Source: Telopea speciosissima (taxonomy: Eukaryota; Streptophyta; Magnoliopsida; Proteales; Proteaceae). Taken from it: DNA of 64,000 nt. The stretch spans positions 778,127 to 842,126 of the forward strand of contig NW_025317348.1 in NCBI RefSeq assembly GCF_018873765.1, in the 5' to 3' direction. The notes under the pieces were generated by a model. The model was not told the DNA's origin. It searched no databases and saw only the letters and a program-made list of their open reading frames with translations. Shown here in pieces: positions 19,830-34,124 of the stretch. Position numbers and translations under genes: made by a program. Each line of letters begins with the position of its first letter. The stretch's first letter is position 1.

Positions 19830-22800
19830 ATTGATAGTCCCACCCTTTCTTTGAACCTTGTCAATGATCGAACTTAAAGATATGAACTGAGTGCCATTTG
19901 ATGAGTCACTGAGAACAAGGGAGAGGGATATGGAAAGGATGAAGTAATGAAAGAGGAAGTCATTGCTAGTAGTAACGACTTATAATGGGGGAATAAAAAA
20001 AAGCTAACCGCCACCGAAAAAGGTCAAAACGATATGGAGAGGCTTCCGGGGCGATTGAGTGAAGGAAGCGATGTGCCGACAATGATGTGATGTGGGGTCA
20101 AAGCATGATAGGTGCTCTTTTTTGGGGAAGAGGGACGGTTCAGACTACCAACTAGTGGTTCGAATGGAAGACTTAAGAAAGTCAGGCTTGAGAGACTTTC
20201 AACATCAGAGGAGGCTGGGGTCAAAGGGATCTATCCCGATTCTTGAACAAGAACACATGCAGCTCCTTCTCTGCAACAATTGGCACTCTTTTAAATGTGC
20301 ACTATGAAAAACAAGTCGGATGGTTCCTGCTGCACGAGATTCGGTGGAAGTAGGGATTTAAGCACAATTGTGATCCTTTCTTTTTTTTTGTATAGGGGCG
20401 TAGCGAGAGAGAGAGATAGATAAACTATACAGCTAGGGGGAGAAGACAGCTTGGGGGAGAGAGGGTTCAATACCCGATTTGAGAACCTGGTAACCTAGCA
20501 TCCTCACCCATTGAACCATAGTACGACGCTTCCCTTCGCTCGCGTCCGAACTCGTTGGATCGATATCCAGTTCCACCAGCGGCAGAGACAGTTGGATAGG
20601 TACCCCCAGCAGTTGCTTCAGCTGCTTACCTTGAACCAATTGGAAGAGCACAACAGATATTTTAGGTATAGACTAAGGCAGATCAAATTGGATTTAACCG
20701 GACCGGCCAGCATATGAGTAAGCATCAGTAGTTTCAGTTGATGACCCTGAGGCGAGGCTCTGCTAAGACAAGCTCTTAACAGACCCTTACCGATCCGTAA
20801 CTAGTTGATTGGAAGCTGTTGGTAATGACTCTGTCGCTAGTGATGGTGCAGTTTTCACCCCTGCTAAGAGGTAAACAGGAGGGCCGGGGGGATTAAATAT
20901 GGATATGGTGGCGGAGATGCTGCTTTCTTCACCGCTGTTCCGGCATAAGCTGATGTTCCCACAATTGGTACTGCTTTCTCCTTCCCCCCGGAAAAGCAAT
21001 TAAATAACCTTTTCAAGCTATCAAACCGAAGTAGAGGCGTATAGATACCGATATGCAACTGGAATACCTTAAATGGGGTATCAATATGGGCAAGGTGCTT
21101 CTTTTTCGACTCGGTGGACCAAATCTCTCACCGGAGATGGTTCAACTACAACCCGGTCGTTCTGGGTCATCAAGGGTAGTTTCAACGCCATTTTCAATTG
21201 GTGGGACGAGATCAACATCTGTGATTGGCTCTGCTCCCCGATTTGGATCTGCTGTTGGAACCAAGTGAATCGCTTTTTTGGTTTAAATGCTGCTAGCCCC
21301 AATGCTGCTCGCTTTTATTCCGGTGGATCAATGGGTTGCCGCACCGGCCTCAGATCTCGACCCGGGTGAGAAACTGCCAACTATGTATGCCTTTGTGGGT
21401 GATGCTCATGATCCTACAGCTCGTATAGTATAGAAAGAGTGTCAATAGCAGAGGCTGGTAGCATAAAGGTCCAACCAATGAATGCTCTTTTTTTTTCCTC
21501 TTCTCCATAGGGGAATCGATGAGAGATGCGAACAAAGGCTGCGTAGGCACGAGTATCAAAGCTTCAGTCCCAGCGTAAACGCCCCTTATGGTTTCGATAC
21601 TAGTACCAGCAGCTTTCCCACCACCACCTCGCCCAAAATCTATTCCGGTGCCAGTCGAAGAACCACCGGGCCGATTATTGACCCAGTGACCAGGGTAGAG
21701 CTAGTTGGAGAGACATTACCTAGCCTTTGTTTTTTCCGCATCAGTGGTTGTCCCGCCACCGGAAGCAGAGGAAGCTAACCGAGTTGACTAAGAATCAGTC
21801 GTTTACCTCGACTTTGAACCATTAAATATTCCTGTCTACCCCTATGAGGTAAAGCCAGGAGCAGTAAGTTCACCCCAAAAAAAGCTGAAAAACGGATGCG
21901 CGCGCTAGCCGTTGCTTGTTAGGGGCGAGCAACTGGCCTTCCTTCGGGTGTGGTTTTGAGGCCAGAGAGCAGATGCATTGGCAAAAGTACGTGTAGAAGC
22001 TGAAACTGCTTATCCGGGTGCGGCTTTCTAGCCTGATGGCTATTTCAGGTTAGGATTGTAAATCTATCTAAATAACTTTTTACTTCTAATTTATCACACG
22101 GTATCTCCGCTACTAAAAGTTCCGGTATAGCGGCGTGTCGCCTCAGGTATAGCAAGACAGGGCATATTACAAAAAGGTCTGAAAATGGTTGCACACCTGG
22201 GTCAGAGCAGGCTGGTAGCCCAACCGCGCGAATTCCCTTGATAGTCGTTCGTAGCTTTGCTGTCATAGACGTCCGATCGCTGCCCGCCGTCCGAGAGCCT
22301 CGTTCTTGAGGCGTGGTGCGGTAGGTCTGGGCAGAAATATACTATCTTCTCTCTTTCCTTCCGTCCCTGGCCTAAGCGCTAAGTAGTGGAGCTCCGGCTA
22401 CCCCGCTGCCTAGCTAATGTCGCTTCCTGAGGGTCTGATAATTTTGTATATCATAGGTCTTACATAGAACAGTTTCCTGGCATGCTGGAATACCTCCGAC
22501 CTTATCCTCAGGACCTGCTTTGCGATGTATGCCGCGAACCCCTGGCAAACGAGGCCCTTGTTCTGAAAGGAACCTGTCTAAAGACCCCGTAAGCACAGCG
22601 GAACCCGAGATCAGCAGTTAGCGTCTCGACGGAGAGATGCTCTCTGGCAAGTAGGGAGCCGAGCCTCCCGGGTGTTCGAGCTGATCTACGAGCACCCTTG
22701 CGTCTCTCTCACATTATAGCTTGGTTACGAACCGACTCTGAAGCCAGCCAACTCGGAACAATACATCTTGAGCAGTAACGACATTTATACTTCTGGGCCA

Positions 22801-25800
22801 GTTATGACAGTGGTTCCTCTTGTCATTCTATCCAACCTGTCACCAAGCTAACAAACTTTCTATGCCCATGGGAACAACCTCAACCAGCTGGCTTCTGGGT
22901 GAAGCTCCCCAATCATTGCCTTCTTGTCTTTGAGAGCCGGAGGAGGGGTATTCATGTTAGTGTTAGTTAAGTGCCCGCGTCCTCTGTTTTATTGCTGGAA
23001 GTGTAGTTCCCAACGCACGCCTAAAGACGTATAAGCAAGCCAGTCACCGGCAATAAAGACGACTTATCCAGAAATGCTACTCAAACGTGCAATGATCAAT
23101 GGGACAAGGACCGTTCTACAGGAAATTCATCACTTCTAAGCTCTTCAGTGCCTTCTTGTGGATGCGCGGCAGCTACCATTGTCAATAAGCCTTTACACAT
23201 CTCCAGGAGACGACATGCGTTCACTGATTACTATACGATGTCATTCAACGCGCTCAACTTCGTCTTCTAGTTTCAGTTCTTTTTTTCGTGTAGGAGCGCT
23301 CTCTTCCCTCTGTCTAGGAAAGGTTAAAAAGAAAAGCCTGATTGAGGGTGTTTAGAGCTTTCTTGATCTTGTTGAACTAAGGGTTTGACTTAGTAGGCTG
23401 AGTGCGCCCTATCGGGCGCCTTGTCTTAGGACAATTTCATTGCCTTCTTTCAAGTTAAGGCGGAAGAGCCCACCGCCCACCACCTTCACGCCCTGCCCCC
23501 GATCGAGTACTTCGCCCGGTAGGCGGCTAGGGAAAGAAAGATAGATAACAACTATCTTCTGTTACGCTATTCTGAACGCAAGGCAAGCGGACTAGCAAGC
23601 TCTTCCCAGTCCCGTTCTTTTTCTTTCTTCAATAGGGAAAGGCCCGACTTAGAGGCTATCATCCGTCAACCTTTGTCCAAGCAACTTGCTTTGATCAGAA
23701 GCTTAGTCTGGATCGAAAATACACTTCCACTTAGTTTTTTCTTGGCCTTCCGCACTCTCTAGCTGTGATTACGACGGCAACTATCGAATCTTGGATCTGA
23801 CTGGGAACCATTTCAATTTGAGAACCATGGTCCGTGAGATTACCTCATCCTAGCGCCTTGTGGAACTCCCGTTAGGGGAATAGCCCCGCCTAGAATGAGG
23901 CGACCTTCGAAGAAAGACGAGATCCAATCGAGAGCTGAGAATCCCCCCAACATCCGTATTACCAATCCTCCGAGGGGACATTTTAGGAATCGCACTTGAA
24001 TCGAAAAGACTTTCGTCATCTTATTGTCACCTCTTATCCCATTGAGCCTGGAGCTCCAACCCCGGCAAACTCAGAATCTTGACTGAGCAGAATCTTGACC
24101 CTTTCTTGGAACTTGATCAGACTTCCTTGAAAGATGGGGCGCCATACCCATTTTCTTCCTATTGGCCTCTCGACCGGCGGACTGGTCCCATCCTTAGCCC
24201 GTAATCGCATTTCGAAGAATCGGGGAACTTCTTTAAAAAATCATCTTTATAGATAGACTCAATCTACCCCAACCACCACATTCAGAATAGACCCAGCTAT
24301 CCCCAACACTCCACACTGGCAGAGACCCCGGATTTGGAATCATGGCTTGAATCCAGCCTACGAGCGGGAACTCATTCTGGTGGTACTCACATGATTTGCA
24401 CCGCGATAGACGCTTTCCGTCGATAGAATAGACTCAGACCGGGCTAGTCTCGAAACCATTAGCATTCCATACTTGAGGCAGGCAAGAGCAACCAGCAGGA
24501 TCGTCTTTCTCTTTCGATAGAGTTGCTGTAGACGAGAGCTTCAACTAATGGCATATATAAAGGTGTCTGGTAATGGCATCTGGTAATGGCATATAGAAAG
24601 GTGTCTTCTTTGCCGCTCTTAAGTGAGAGGTCGGATTAATTTAGTCTCCCCGGGCCGAAAATCACTAAAGTCCGTTTTCTTACGGGAATCGAGATATTTC
24701 ATTGAAAAATTTAGTAAACCCGGGCCACAAATCAGTTGAATTACTTAATTGAAGCAAGCAATTAGGCCTCCCTTTCCTGTAAGCAACAGTCTCTCCCTAC
24801 TTGTTCTCTTCAACTTCGTAATGGATCTGATACCGACTTCGTCTCCTAGTAGGCACGGATCCTCGCCTTCTCAATTACGCTCACTTGAAGATAACAAAAG
24901 AGATACTGATCTAAAATACGCAATAGAAGTGGGGTAGACTTGCTTCATTGCGTATGCTCGCGAGATGGATTCGAACCAACAAGACCACTGAAGGCCCTAC
25001 TTCCCAAAAAAGTAGCATCGCGAGTCCCTAGTCAAGCTACCAGCGGGGGATCGGCTCGCAGGCTTCACTTACCTCTCAGAGCCCCCGAGAAAGGCTTTCA
25101 AAAAAGATCTGTCTATCCAGAAGTCATTTGACCCAAACGTCCGAATAATGTGCCAGGATGAGTGCTGATCTTCTAAGATGAGTTCCGCGGAGTAAGAAAG
25201 ATCATGATCCCAAAAAGAGTAAGGCGGTTCCCAGGCGAGGGGGAGTCCAGAGCCCTGTACCTGCTATGGCTTTCAGAAGGGAATCCTTTTGGTGACTTTA
25301 AGGTCGAACGAAAGCAAAGATTCGGGAAAGAACGTCCGGGAGTCTGAAAAGAAGGTGGAACAGAGGAGCGCGAAGAAGGCCTGGGAAGCTTTTTGCATCA
25401 AGGACCACACGCGGAGCATCCATGAAGAGAAAGATTCAGCCGTGCTCCTACAGGCCGTCATCCTTAAAGCGAAAGGGACTTTTGGGGGGCTTAAACCATG
25501 TCTCCCGAGAGAACTCAGTACATATGGCACGAGAAGGACTTTTATGATATGACACAGGTCGAGGTCGAAATGGGGTGTATGTATTTCCCTCCTCACCGTC
25601 TATGTATTGCCCTCCTCACCGTAAGCTGCCTTGTCCCCCCTCAACTATAAAAAAGATAAACATACCATGGACTCTGGCCGGCTGGCCTTCGTCCCCGCGC
25701 AATTCAGCTCTGCTGTAGCGGTAAGGAACCACCACGTCATTCTGGCTCTGAGGCGGAATTGGCATCGTGCTGCCAGAGGAAAGCGAATGTACGAGAGTAG

Positions 25801-26296
25801 CTTCCAACCCCTGCTTAGAAAGCGAAAGGAAAGGAAAGAGAAGGGCATATAGAGGAAGGGAATGAGATGAAAGTACGGAAATACGGACATGAGCCCGCAC
25901 AAACAAGCTCTCAGGCAGAATTGGAAATAGGCCCACCCTTGAAAACGAACTGTTCGGAAGAACAGATAGAAGAAAGCCGATCAACAGGAGCTCGTATAGA
26001 GCCCGACCTCTGGTCGCCTCGCTTAGTCTTTGAATAGAGCCGCAAACCAGATGTTGCTGTGCCGGAATGATCCTGCCGTGCCGCTATTACCCTCCACGAA
26101 GAGAGTAGATGTGAATGAAAACCGAAAGAAAGGTAATGGGATACTCCATCGCTACAGATTACCGACGCCTGCCAAAGGACGAATGGACTGAAGCTCCACC
26201 CCTACATACCTCAGAAACGTCTGAATGAAGCCTCTACGCCAGCTTTGCTGCCGGGCCCTGATTGCCGACAAAAGATCCAGAGAAAAAGGATAAAGC
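19830..26296. other. Long gene-poor spacer
   Basis: No conserved gene was recognised over about 6.4 kb. It holds the 28-nt repeat at 20464-20491, a version-1-like core (AGCTGATCTACGAGCACCCT) at about 22679, and unassigned small frames such as 25289-25552 (Lys/Glu-rich). Near 24955-24975 the minus strand reads GGTTCGAATCCATCTCG, which looks like a tRNA T-arm, but no cloverleaf follows. Confidence 0.4.
20464..20491 (+). repeat. 28-nt direct repeat, copy 2
   Basis: Identical to 7825-7852. It is preceded by GGGAGAGAG here and GGGAGAGAC there, so the shared history is a little longer than the exact match. Confidence 0.85.
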
Positions 26297-26367
26297 TACG
26301 GGAATGCAAATTATCTATCAGGCGGTACGGGAACCATGTTATCCAACAGATTAAAGGCATCATAGAG
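26297..26367 (+). repeat. 71-bp perfect inverted repeat, copy 1
   Basis: Exact reverse complement of 50030-50100 over 71 nt, with mismatches at both next bases. It begins TACGGGAATGCAAATTATC and ends GGCATCATAGAG. Repeats of this size recombine at low frequency in plant mitochondria; in inverted orientation, crossing over would flip the 23.7 kb between the copies. Confidence 0.92.
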
Positions 26368-26599
26368 GTTGACGGAGTCTAAGCAACTTCTCCGCTACCA
26401 TATCGCCCAACATCCCTTATAGTTCCGAATCGGGATCGAAGAGCAAAGGCGGGTGCAGTTGATTTTGAACCAATTGATCCACCCCCCCTTTTCGTAATAA
26501 TTAAGGGCCGAGAGCTGGGGTGAGGGTAGTAGAGTCAAAGCCCGCCGCGGCATCCTTTCCGTTTCGATAGCCAGGATCAGATCCTGCATTGCCAGTTCT

Positions 26600-29165
26600 A
26601 TTGGTATAGATGAGGATATCCATCCCTTTCTATTTCTGTGGATAGGGCGTTCAAGAAACTATCCCTTTCCATGATGGGCTTAGCCTTTGAATAAACGTCT
26701 AGTCGGTGACGATGGTATACACCTCCTCGGGTTGTGTTAGCCTCTAAACATAGACGGGTAAGTAAGTAACTATCCCTTGATCTAGATGAGCCCTTGTATA
26801 GAGGAGCGTTTGTATTTGTCTAGATGAGCCTTTCTATGGAGTAGCCTTTCCATGGGTTCCTATTCAATATCCATGCTTTTGAATATCTGTATCTTGGGCT
26901 CCAGATTAGCCTATCTATCCCTCTCTATACCTATGGCCTTTCTCTAGATCAGCCTATCTATCGAATATGGATGTCTTTCCATAGAGGAACGTATCTATTG
27001 CCTTTCTATAGAGGAGCGTATCTATTCGAATCTATTGGATAGGGCGTTCAAGAAAGTATCCCTCTGTATAGAGGCTCAATTGGAGAGAAAAGCTTTTCTG
27101 GGTTTTGACGCGTAATAGGCATTCCTGGAGAGAGGGGTTCTGACGTGTGACATGAATCCCCCGAGAAGGGAGAATGAGTGGTTGGAGGTGGGGTTTGTTG
27201 ATACGTATATAAGAGGATCTGTCGATTGCATCCTTCGAGAGAGATGCCTCACCAAGCTGACCCTCGCACTCCGAGCCTGGAGGGGGTTGGCCTTTTGAGA
27301 GAGTATGGCTTTCTATTCCTATTGCTGGGGATAGGGCTAGCTGGCAGCATCGAATGAAAACGAAACTCTGCCTCCTAGAGGACCCTTGCCTACTCTTTCT
27401 GGATTGGCCTTTCCAAAAAGGTATCCCTTTCAAGCTGACCCTCGCCTACCAGAGCCTTGGTTCGTTTAGCCGTAGGAGCAATCTGTAGGCGGTGGTTATC
27501 CGTCGGATTCCGAGCCTTGAGGAGGTGGGCGAAGATCTGTATCATAGTGGGCTTAAAGCTTCTAATGAACCTCACAGTGGGGGATCTAGAACGGTATGGA
27601 ATGTCCCCCTTCAATGGATCTGTGTAAGAAGCAGTCCCGCCTCTCTCGAATAATTCCCCCTCTAACATTTGACCAGATGCGCTGGTAGGTTCTGTATGTT
27701 AGGCCATGGTGATATAGAAGTAATGGGCTAGTCAACAACTGATGGATAGGGGATCCCTTGAAGAATGGGCAGCTCTGTGACTAGGTGAATGGCTGTTCCT
27801 GAAGCGAATCTTACTGCCTTCATTCATTGAATAGTGGCCCGAATAGACGAACCCCCTAATCATGGTATTATTCGATCGGATGAAGTAGGTGGAATCCCCT
27901 GGACTGGAATCCCAAGCTTCATTGCGCCTGAGATAAAAACCCGAGATCTTATTACATATAGAAGACGTTGAGGCGATGGAAAAGATGGATGTAGCATGGA
28001 TCTCGGTACATGAATAGAAGGTGGACCAGTTGCTGCAACGTGTGACCACAATAAGATTGGTGGCCCAGGTTCTCCAATACGTCAATGGGAGAGAGAAGGT
28101 AGGGGGAATGTGCCTGATTGATGGAGAATGGGTCCTACGTTAATACGTTTGTAAAATATGGTTGCTTTCCCTCGATGGGATTCCCCGGCTTAAAGCTGGA
28201 ATATAGTCCCCTTTGTTCCGATGCTAAGGTTGATGGCTTTCCCCCGAAGGCATCCCCCACCAAAGTAGAAGCGGGATTCGACTTCAACTTGTTGGGAGGT
28301 TGTTAACGCATAAATAATAGTGGGGTCAAGATTTCGTGTTGTCAATATGAGCGTTTGCCTATCTATAAAAGGTAGTTTGTTCTTGGAAAGCCTTTCCATG
28401 TAGATGCGGCTAACCAATAACTATGGCTGGTTAGTACTAAGTGGCAGTATTCGTTTGTGGTACGATCCCTCCCTCTGATTCGATATGGTCCTATTATTCG
28501 ATCCCCTTCTATTGAGGGGACTGGTTGTAGCGCTTACTCTTCCTTTCCTGTCATAGTGGTAGCATCCCCGCCCTCCTTTTCTATTGCATCTCTTTCGATG
28601 AAGTCTTTAAGTAGTATATGAGATCCCTAATCAATTAATAGATGAGGGAGTAGGGGAGTTTAAGGGGGGTTAGGGAAGAAGGCAGGTTAATGAACTCAGT
28701 AGTAAGTGGCAGATAGAATGTTATCTTGGTTTAGGTATCGGTTCCTATCGATCTATAGATCTCTGTCTTTGGCATCTATCCGATCTTTTATTAGCAGTTG
28801 TTAGTTGCTGGTTGCGATCCATGCCTGTCTATCTGACTAAGCGTATCCTTTTTATTGGGTGGCGGTATCTGATGTTGGGCTGTGAGCAGGTTCTGTTTCA
28901 GCTAGCCCTGGCCCCGGTAAGTAGATAAGAAAGAGGGCAACAGAGTGACGGGCCTTATCCTTTGTCTTGCTTGGTAAAGCCTGGCCCCTACTCTACTCTT
29001 TCTTATTGGTGATTGGAGGCGGACTCCTGTTCTCTCTCTCTTCCTAGGCTGATAAAGGGGATAGCCCTAATCCAACCTACCCTTTTTAAAGAAAGTAACT
29101 GAACCGTCTATCTCTGTCCCTATCGATTAGGGTGTCTACCTTTGTATCTCTATCAGCATCATTTC
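26600..29165. other. Low-complexity degenerate repeat region
   Basis: From 26750 to 27080, words such as CTATAGAGGAGCG, CTAGATGAGCC and CCTTTCTAT recur in imperfect series. The rest is T/G-rich spacer without a recognised gene. Open minus frames at 27032-27433 and 27732-28085 show no family features. Confidence 0.45.
27201..27216 (+). promoter_or_regulatory. Possible mitochondrial promoter word
   Basis: ATACGTATATAAGAGG resembles the CRTAAGAGA/CGTATATAAG type of plant mitochondrial promoter core. No gene follows nearby on the plus strand, so it may be a chance match or an orphan promoter. Confidence 0.25.
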
Positions 29166-29169
29166 TTTT

Positions 29170-29280
29170 TATTACTCACGTATAAACAACCTATTACTTA
29201 TTGAGCGTAATAGGTTGTTTATTGAGCGTAAAGAGTGAATCCTAGCGTAATAGGTTGTTTATTAAGCGTAATAGGGATTG
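29170..29280 (+). repeat. Short tandem-like repeat around GCGTAATAGGTTGTTTATT
   Basis: GAGCGTAATAGGTTGTTTATT, TAGCGTAATAGGTTGTTTATT and TAAGCGTAATAGG occur in about 100 nt with small spacers. A related ACAACCTATTACTTATTGAG precedes them, so the unit also occurs inverted and could fold. Confidence 0.7.
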
Positions 29281-32200
29281 AGATTCAACCGATAGCAGAT
29301 AGATTAATAAAGTGCAGTCGATGTGACACAATACAACGACAAGCGAATCTGCTCTAATCTCACGGGTAGGTACTTAACTGGAGAGAGGGATCTGCGCTAG
29401 CCTATTTCGTTGGGCCGAAGCGTATGTGTTAAGGATAGAGTCATTTCACCGATACGGATAACCGACTTGAGGTGCGAAAGCCGCTTTTCTCGGATGAACA
29501 CTTCTCTCGATTGACTATCTTGATGCGGAGGGGCCGGAACCCGCTTATTCCAGAACCAAGAGTTATAGTTTTCCTAAACCAACGGATCATCTTTCTCCAT
29601 TTCCAAGATCTTCCCTTTCCTTTCTCACAGCATTTTCGGAGCAGGGTCCATAGAATGTGGAACCCCCCGCTCCAAGCGGGCAACGTAGGGCTAGGGGGTC
29701 AGGTAGTTGTTCGGGCACTGCCGAGAGGAGGGCGATCAGTCTAGTCTAGTAGGCTCTCTCTCACCAACAACAAAGGGTGGGTTGTTGATAGCGGAGAATC
29801 TGTTGTTAGATATATATATATATTGCGGATAATCAGTGTTGTTATATCTTAGTTTATATAGCGGATAATGGGTAGTAGGGAAAATGAGGAGTGGGCAAAG
29901 GATATTCCGCTCCAGTTGAACAGTAGCAAGGGATAGAAGGAGGGGTAAGAAACTTCACCCGCCCTTCCTCCCTTACCCCCCTTTAACCTCCCGAACCCTG
30001 GATGGTACGCCCGAGATTACTTGCTCTCAGTAGATTCCCTGATTCATACGGAAGTGACGTTCTTTCTTCGACGGGACGGGGTACGGCAAGGGACCGAGCA
30101 TATAAGGCGCAGGGTGCATGATAGGAGCATCATTTCGTATTGCACCAGTCAACACCGATTCTTTTGGTCAAACCGGAACCGATCCAACTACCGCCCCAGA
30201 TGGATATATAGGCGTGGAACCAATTACCAATCACGGAATGGCTACCAACTCATTCTCGTGAAACCAATCTTACTACCTGACTACCCGACTACAGACTCGA
30301 CTTGCCAACGGCGCTAACTAACTCGACTTGCTAACACCTCAACCAGAGATATCTATCTGGCCACCGCAAACTGATTGATTTTACACCCTCCAACCAACCC
30401 CGAAAAGAATCACTTTATGCCACTTTGTACACTTAGTTTAGGCAACTTCTTTAAACGTGCCAAGCTGAAAAGCAAAGAGGGCTAGGCCAGAACAGAAGTG
30501 GCAGGGTGCCAAGCAGTTCCTTCCATAGATAGAGATAGGTGGTATTCCCGGATCACGCGTAGAGAGAGCGCTAAAAGGGAGGAGTTAGCTCGTTCGAAAG
30601 AGGCCGCGAAAGGTTCCGTTCCCTGGTTGCTCAAACCTGTAAAACCTTAAGGGACCGGGGCAAGCTGAGCAGTTTCTCCTTTCCACTATTGACTGACTGA
30701 TTCCAGGACCTGTCCTTATATACGACCATCTTCCTTTAGTTTAGTTGCTACCCTATGGTTGAGTGCTTTGTTTTGCTAGTTACGCGCGAGCTCTTTCTTC
30801 GCTGCTTCTCCTGGTTGCCTTCTTTTCTTTCGTGCTTGCTTATGGCAGGCCCTTACTGAGGGGTGGGTTGAAAACGTTGGATCGACTGACCCTTTCATCG
30901 TCGGTTCATTCACTGGCTCATTCGCGGGGCATTTGAGTTTGCTAAGAGGCCCACGGAGCGGTATAAGCCCTATCAATCCACCCGGGAAAAGAGTTGAAAG
31001 CTGCTGCTTTTATTAGGATAACGAATAAAGTTTGTTTTCGAGAATGGCGCATTGATATCTTCTATCCAAGGATCTTCATCTGGGCGAGAGGTAGAGATGG
31101 GCATAGCTGAACCAACTCTTTCCGAGACTGCTGGCAACCCGGGCATTGAACTATCTGAATTGTTCTCGGCTGCCCCCCCACAAGGTACATCTCCATCGAC
31201 AAGTCGAGTCTACTATTGCGTTAACAACTCCCTACCTAACCTAAAAGGGTGCTATCCATATGCACACAGGTAAAGGCGCCTCTATCACTAATTCGAAAAC
31301 CTCTTTCTATGGGTAGGGAGTAGCTCACGGCTTGGCTGGCTATAATGCAATTTTCAATTAGTAAGCCTAGCTTTCAATTAGTAAGCCGAGCCGCTTATCT
31401 TGAATGGCGGCGGTCGTACGATATTCACTGATATCTCCGGTTAACCGAGATCAAAGAGTCTCGTCCTCCCCATTCAATGGTTTATCTTTCTCCGGGCAGG
31501 GAAAATCAGACTGCTTCCAAGGCTGGTTGAAAAAAAGAGAATCCAGGTTTTTACAAAGCCTTATCCTTCCCATTCCTTGCTCTTGTTATGCCATAAGGAA
31601 AGGCGGCGAAGCCCCTATCTCTTAAAGCTTCTCACCAGAGCTGAAAAACGTGAGCGCTCCTGCGCACCCTCACCTATAATATAAAGAAAGGGGCTTATTA
31701 GAAAGATAGATAAGGCAGATTGATTATGAAGGTGGATTAGTTTAGTTTCTGAGGTAGTATGTTGTAGTCGTACAAACCCCGGAAAAAGGCAGTACTGAGG
31801 AGAGGGAGAGCCTTAGAGTAGAGGGGGAAGGAGGAGAAAGAGATCCCGATCCTAATGGCAATCGGATCCAAGAACAGATGGTTTGGAAGGAGGAGAAGCT
31901 TGATCGAATTCCTCCATCGCTACTCTAACTGCCTGAACCAACGTTTCTTTCTTCTCCTCGTCTCGCCCGGATCCCGGATAACGACTGAGCCATGCTCGAT
32001 TCTCTTCCCTCCCCAAAAGACTGATGAACGGATATTGAAGAAAAGAGATGAAAATAGGGAGGGGCATTTCAGTCAATATCCCCCGAAAGGCACTCTAGTC
32101 CAGCCGATCTGTATCTGAGAAGAGGAGTTGCATAAAGAAGGGGATAAAGCTTGCATTCATTTCTTATCCGCTCCGCCCTCCCCATCAAAGGTCGATATCT

Positions 32201-34087
32201 TACCTTTAAAAGCGGGTATAAGTCGGGATATCCCAATCTTCCAGCTCTCAAGCAGTTCAGAAGATGCATCCCTCATTCAATCCCCTCCTTTGCTCCTGCT
32301 TCAACCTCTCCCTATGCTTCTGCTTTTTCCGTCTATGCCTATGCCTCCAGGGATGGATCCAATTTCCTCTCCTTTTATGGAATCGTTGATACATATGTTA
32401 CGATGCCTTCGGATGAGGGAGGCGATAAAACCCTGATAGGTTTGGTTTAGGATATGACTCTCTTGATGGGCCGAATGGTGAAGTGATCTGCCTGTCGCAG
32501 ATCGCAATATATCTGAAGAAGTAGAAGTGGAGTCCCAACCCCCGGGAAACAGACATCTCATTCTCTGTTGGCAGTAAACATGTTCTCACCCTGAACTCTC
32601 AACCAATGATCCCGATGTTCAGGGAGAAGAAAGACTCGTCTATCCGCGTTTTCCATTTCCCTCTCCCGGATCGGCATGGATTACAGAGTGGATTCCTCCC
32701 TGTCGATTGACATTGCTGGAATAAGGAAAGGCGGATAAAAGACGGGATTGGCGACTGGGTGGGCGGTACTAAAGCTTTGGGGTCAGAGGCCGGCCGCGTT
32801 CCGGGATCTTCTTTCCAGCCGACCTGCTATTTATGAAAGGGAGTTGCTTCTTCCAAGGCATGATTCAATTGACTACCCTCGCAATCCAGGAGCCGGAAAC
32901 CAACTAATAGATAGTCCATGCGTCCCGGGATCAGCTTCTCCCCCCTCAGCCTTGAAATGCATTCGAGAACTGGTTCAGGCAACCGACTTCAGAATTGATT
33001 CGCCACTCAAGGCTATGAAAGGCAGTTGAAAGCTCTGTACGTGTTCCCAGAAGTCGTCTTGTCCCAGCATGAGCAAGTCTGTCGTATTCCCGCATCGGCG
33101 GGATAAAAGCCAATAGCGTCTGTCGGAAGGCGGCAGGGGAAGCACCCTATATGGAAATTCTCAGTTTTTAGTCGCCTCCCCACCAGTGGATTCATTTCCC
33201 TAATACAGCTTCCATCCCGAATCCGATCAATTATGGCAAGGGGTGGTCCTCCATCTGTCCCAAGAATTCCTCCAAACCATCCCTACCTCCGGCTTCCTTC
33301 CACCCGAAGAAGATCCAATTATTCGTTAAGGCTAATAATGGCTTGCTCGACATTTCGGAAGCCTTCCGGCCGGTATTTAGTTTGCTATGCCAGTTGGAAT
33401 AGAAGGAGCACTAAAGCAAAGATTGCATTCACTCAATTACCTAATTCAAATGAGTTCCCTCGCTTGTTGCAGCTCCGACCGGGGGATAGAGACTACTTCA
33501 TGCGCTACTTCAACATCTCCTGCCAACGGGTAGGTTTGGAACCCTGCTTTTTCCTTTCGGAAAACGTGAATTCGTTAGGTGGGTCATCCCTCCCTGGTCG
33601 CGAGTAGCTCAACTGTCGGTGGGACAGCTCCCATTTGAGCAGTGGTGTCCGGCGAAAAACCGATTCTGTCTGGAGTGGATTTAGGAGGAAAAGAAGATCT
33701 TGATTCGGCAAGTCATTTTATTGAATGTGAAAAGCTAGTATCGGATCCAGGAACGGATGGTTTGATCCACCCAATGAACGGTGGTACGGTGGAAGTCGCC
33801 AGACTGGCTTTCTCTGGACATCATTCCCTTCTGAGGAGGGATGAGCGGATGGATCAACCAACGAATTTGCAGATAGATCATCGGGCGAGGCGGGCGATCT
33901 AACCATGTCAGGCGGTGATCAAGCCCTTCCCTCATTTCTGTCTCACTCGACATCCCAAGCGGAAATTCGAGATGAGTATCAAATGTGGGCACCTCGACCG
34001 AAGTGGGTAGGGAATCACGACTGGTATCGAATCAAGAAACGGATGGGGAGTTTTAAATTTGATAAAATTTTAGTTTGAGAGAGAGTG
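29281..34087. other. Gene-poor spacer
   Basis: No conserved gene or RNA was recognised. Several small frames are open, none with recognisable features. At about 33564 a segment with GTTAGGTGGGTCATCCC matches 2225-2245 and gives the same VNSLGGSS translation. Confidence 0.4.
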
Positions 34088-34105
34088 AGGGTGGTCGTAG
34101 ATCAG
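34088..34105 (+). repeat. Mini-repeat core, version 1
   Basis: AGGGTGGTCGTAGATCAG, here without the usual CT at the right end. A perfect hairpin follows 19 nt later. Confidence 0.8.
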
Positions 34106-34124
34106 GAAAACCAAACGAAGAAAG

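Noticed and set aside
23815-23900. Possible group II intron domain V on the minus strand (GATGAGGTAATCTCACGG then ACCATGGTTCTC)
   Set aside because: The stem spacing and the conserved GAGC/GUUC pairing do not fit domain V, and no exon is recognised nearby.
24950-25075. Possible tRNA on the minus strand (T-arm-like GGTTCGAATCCATCTCG)
   Set aside because: No matching acceptor, D-arm or anticodon stem could be found around it.
32128-32561. Overlapping open frames of 86-102 codons on both strands
   Set aside because: Low-complexity Ser/Pro/Leu-rich translations with no family features; treated as chance frames.
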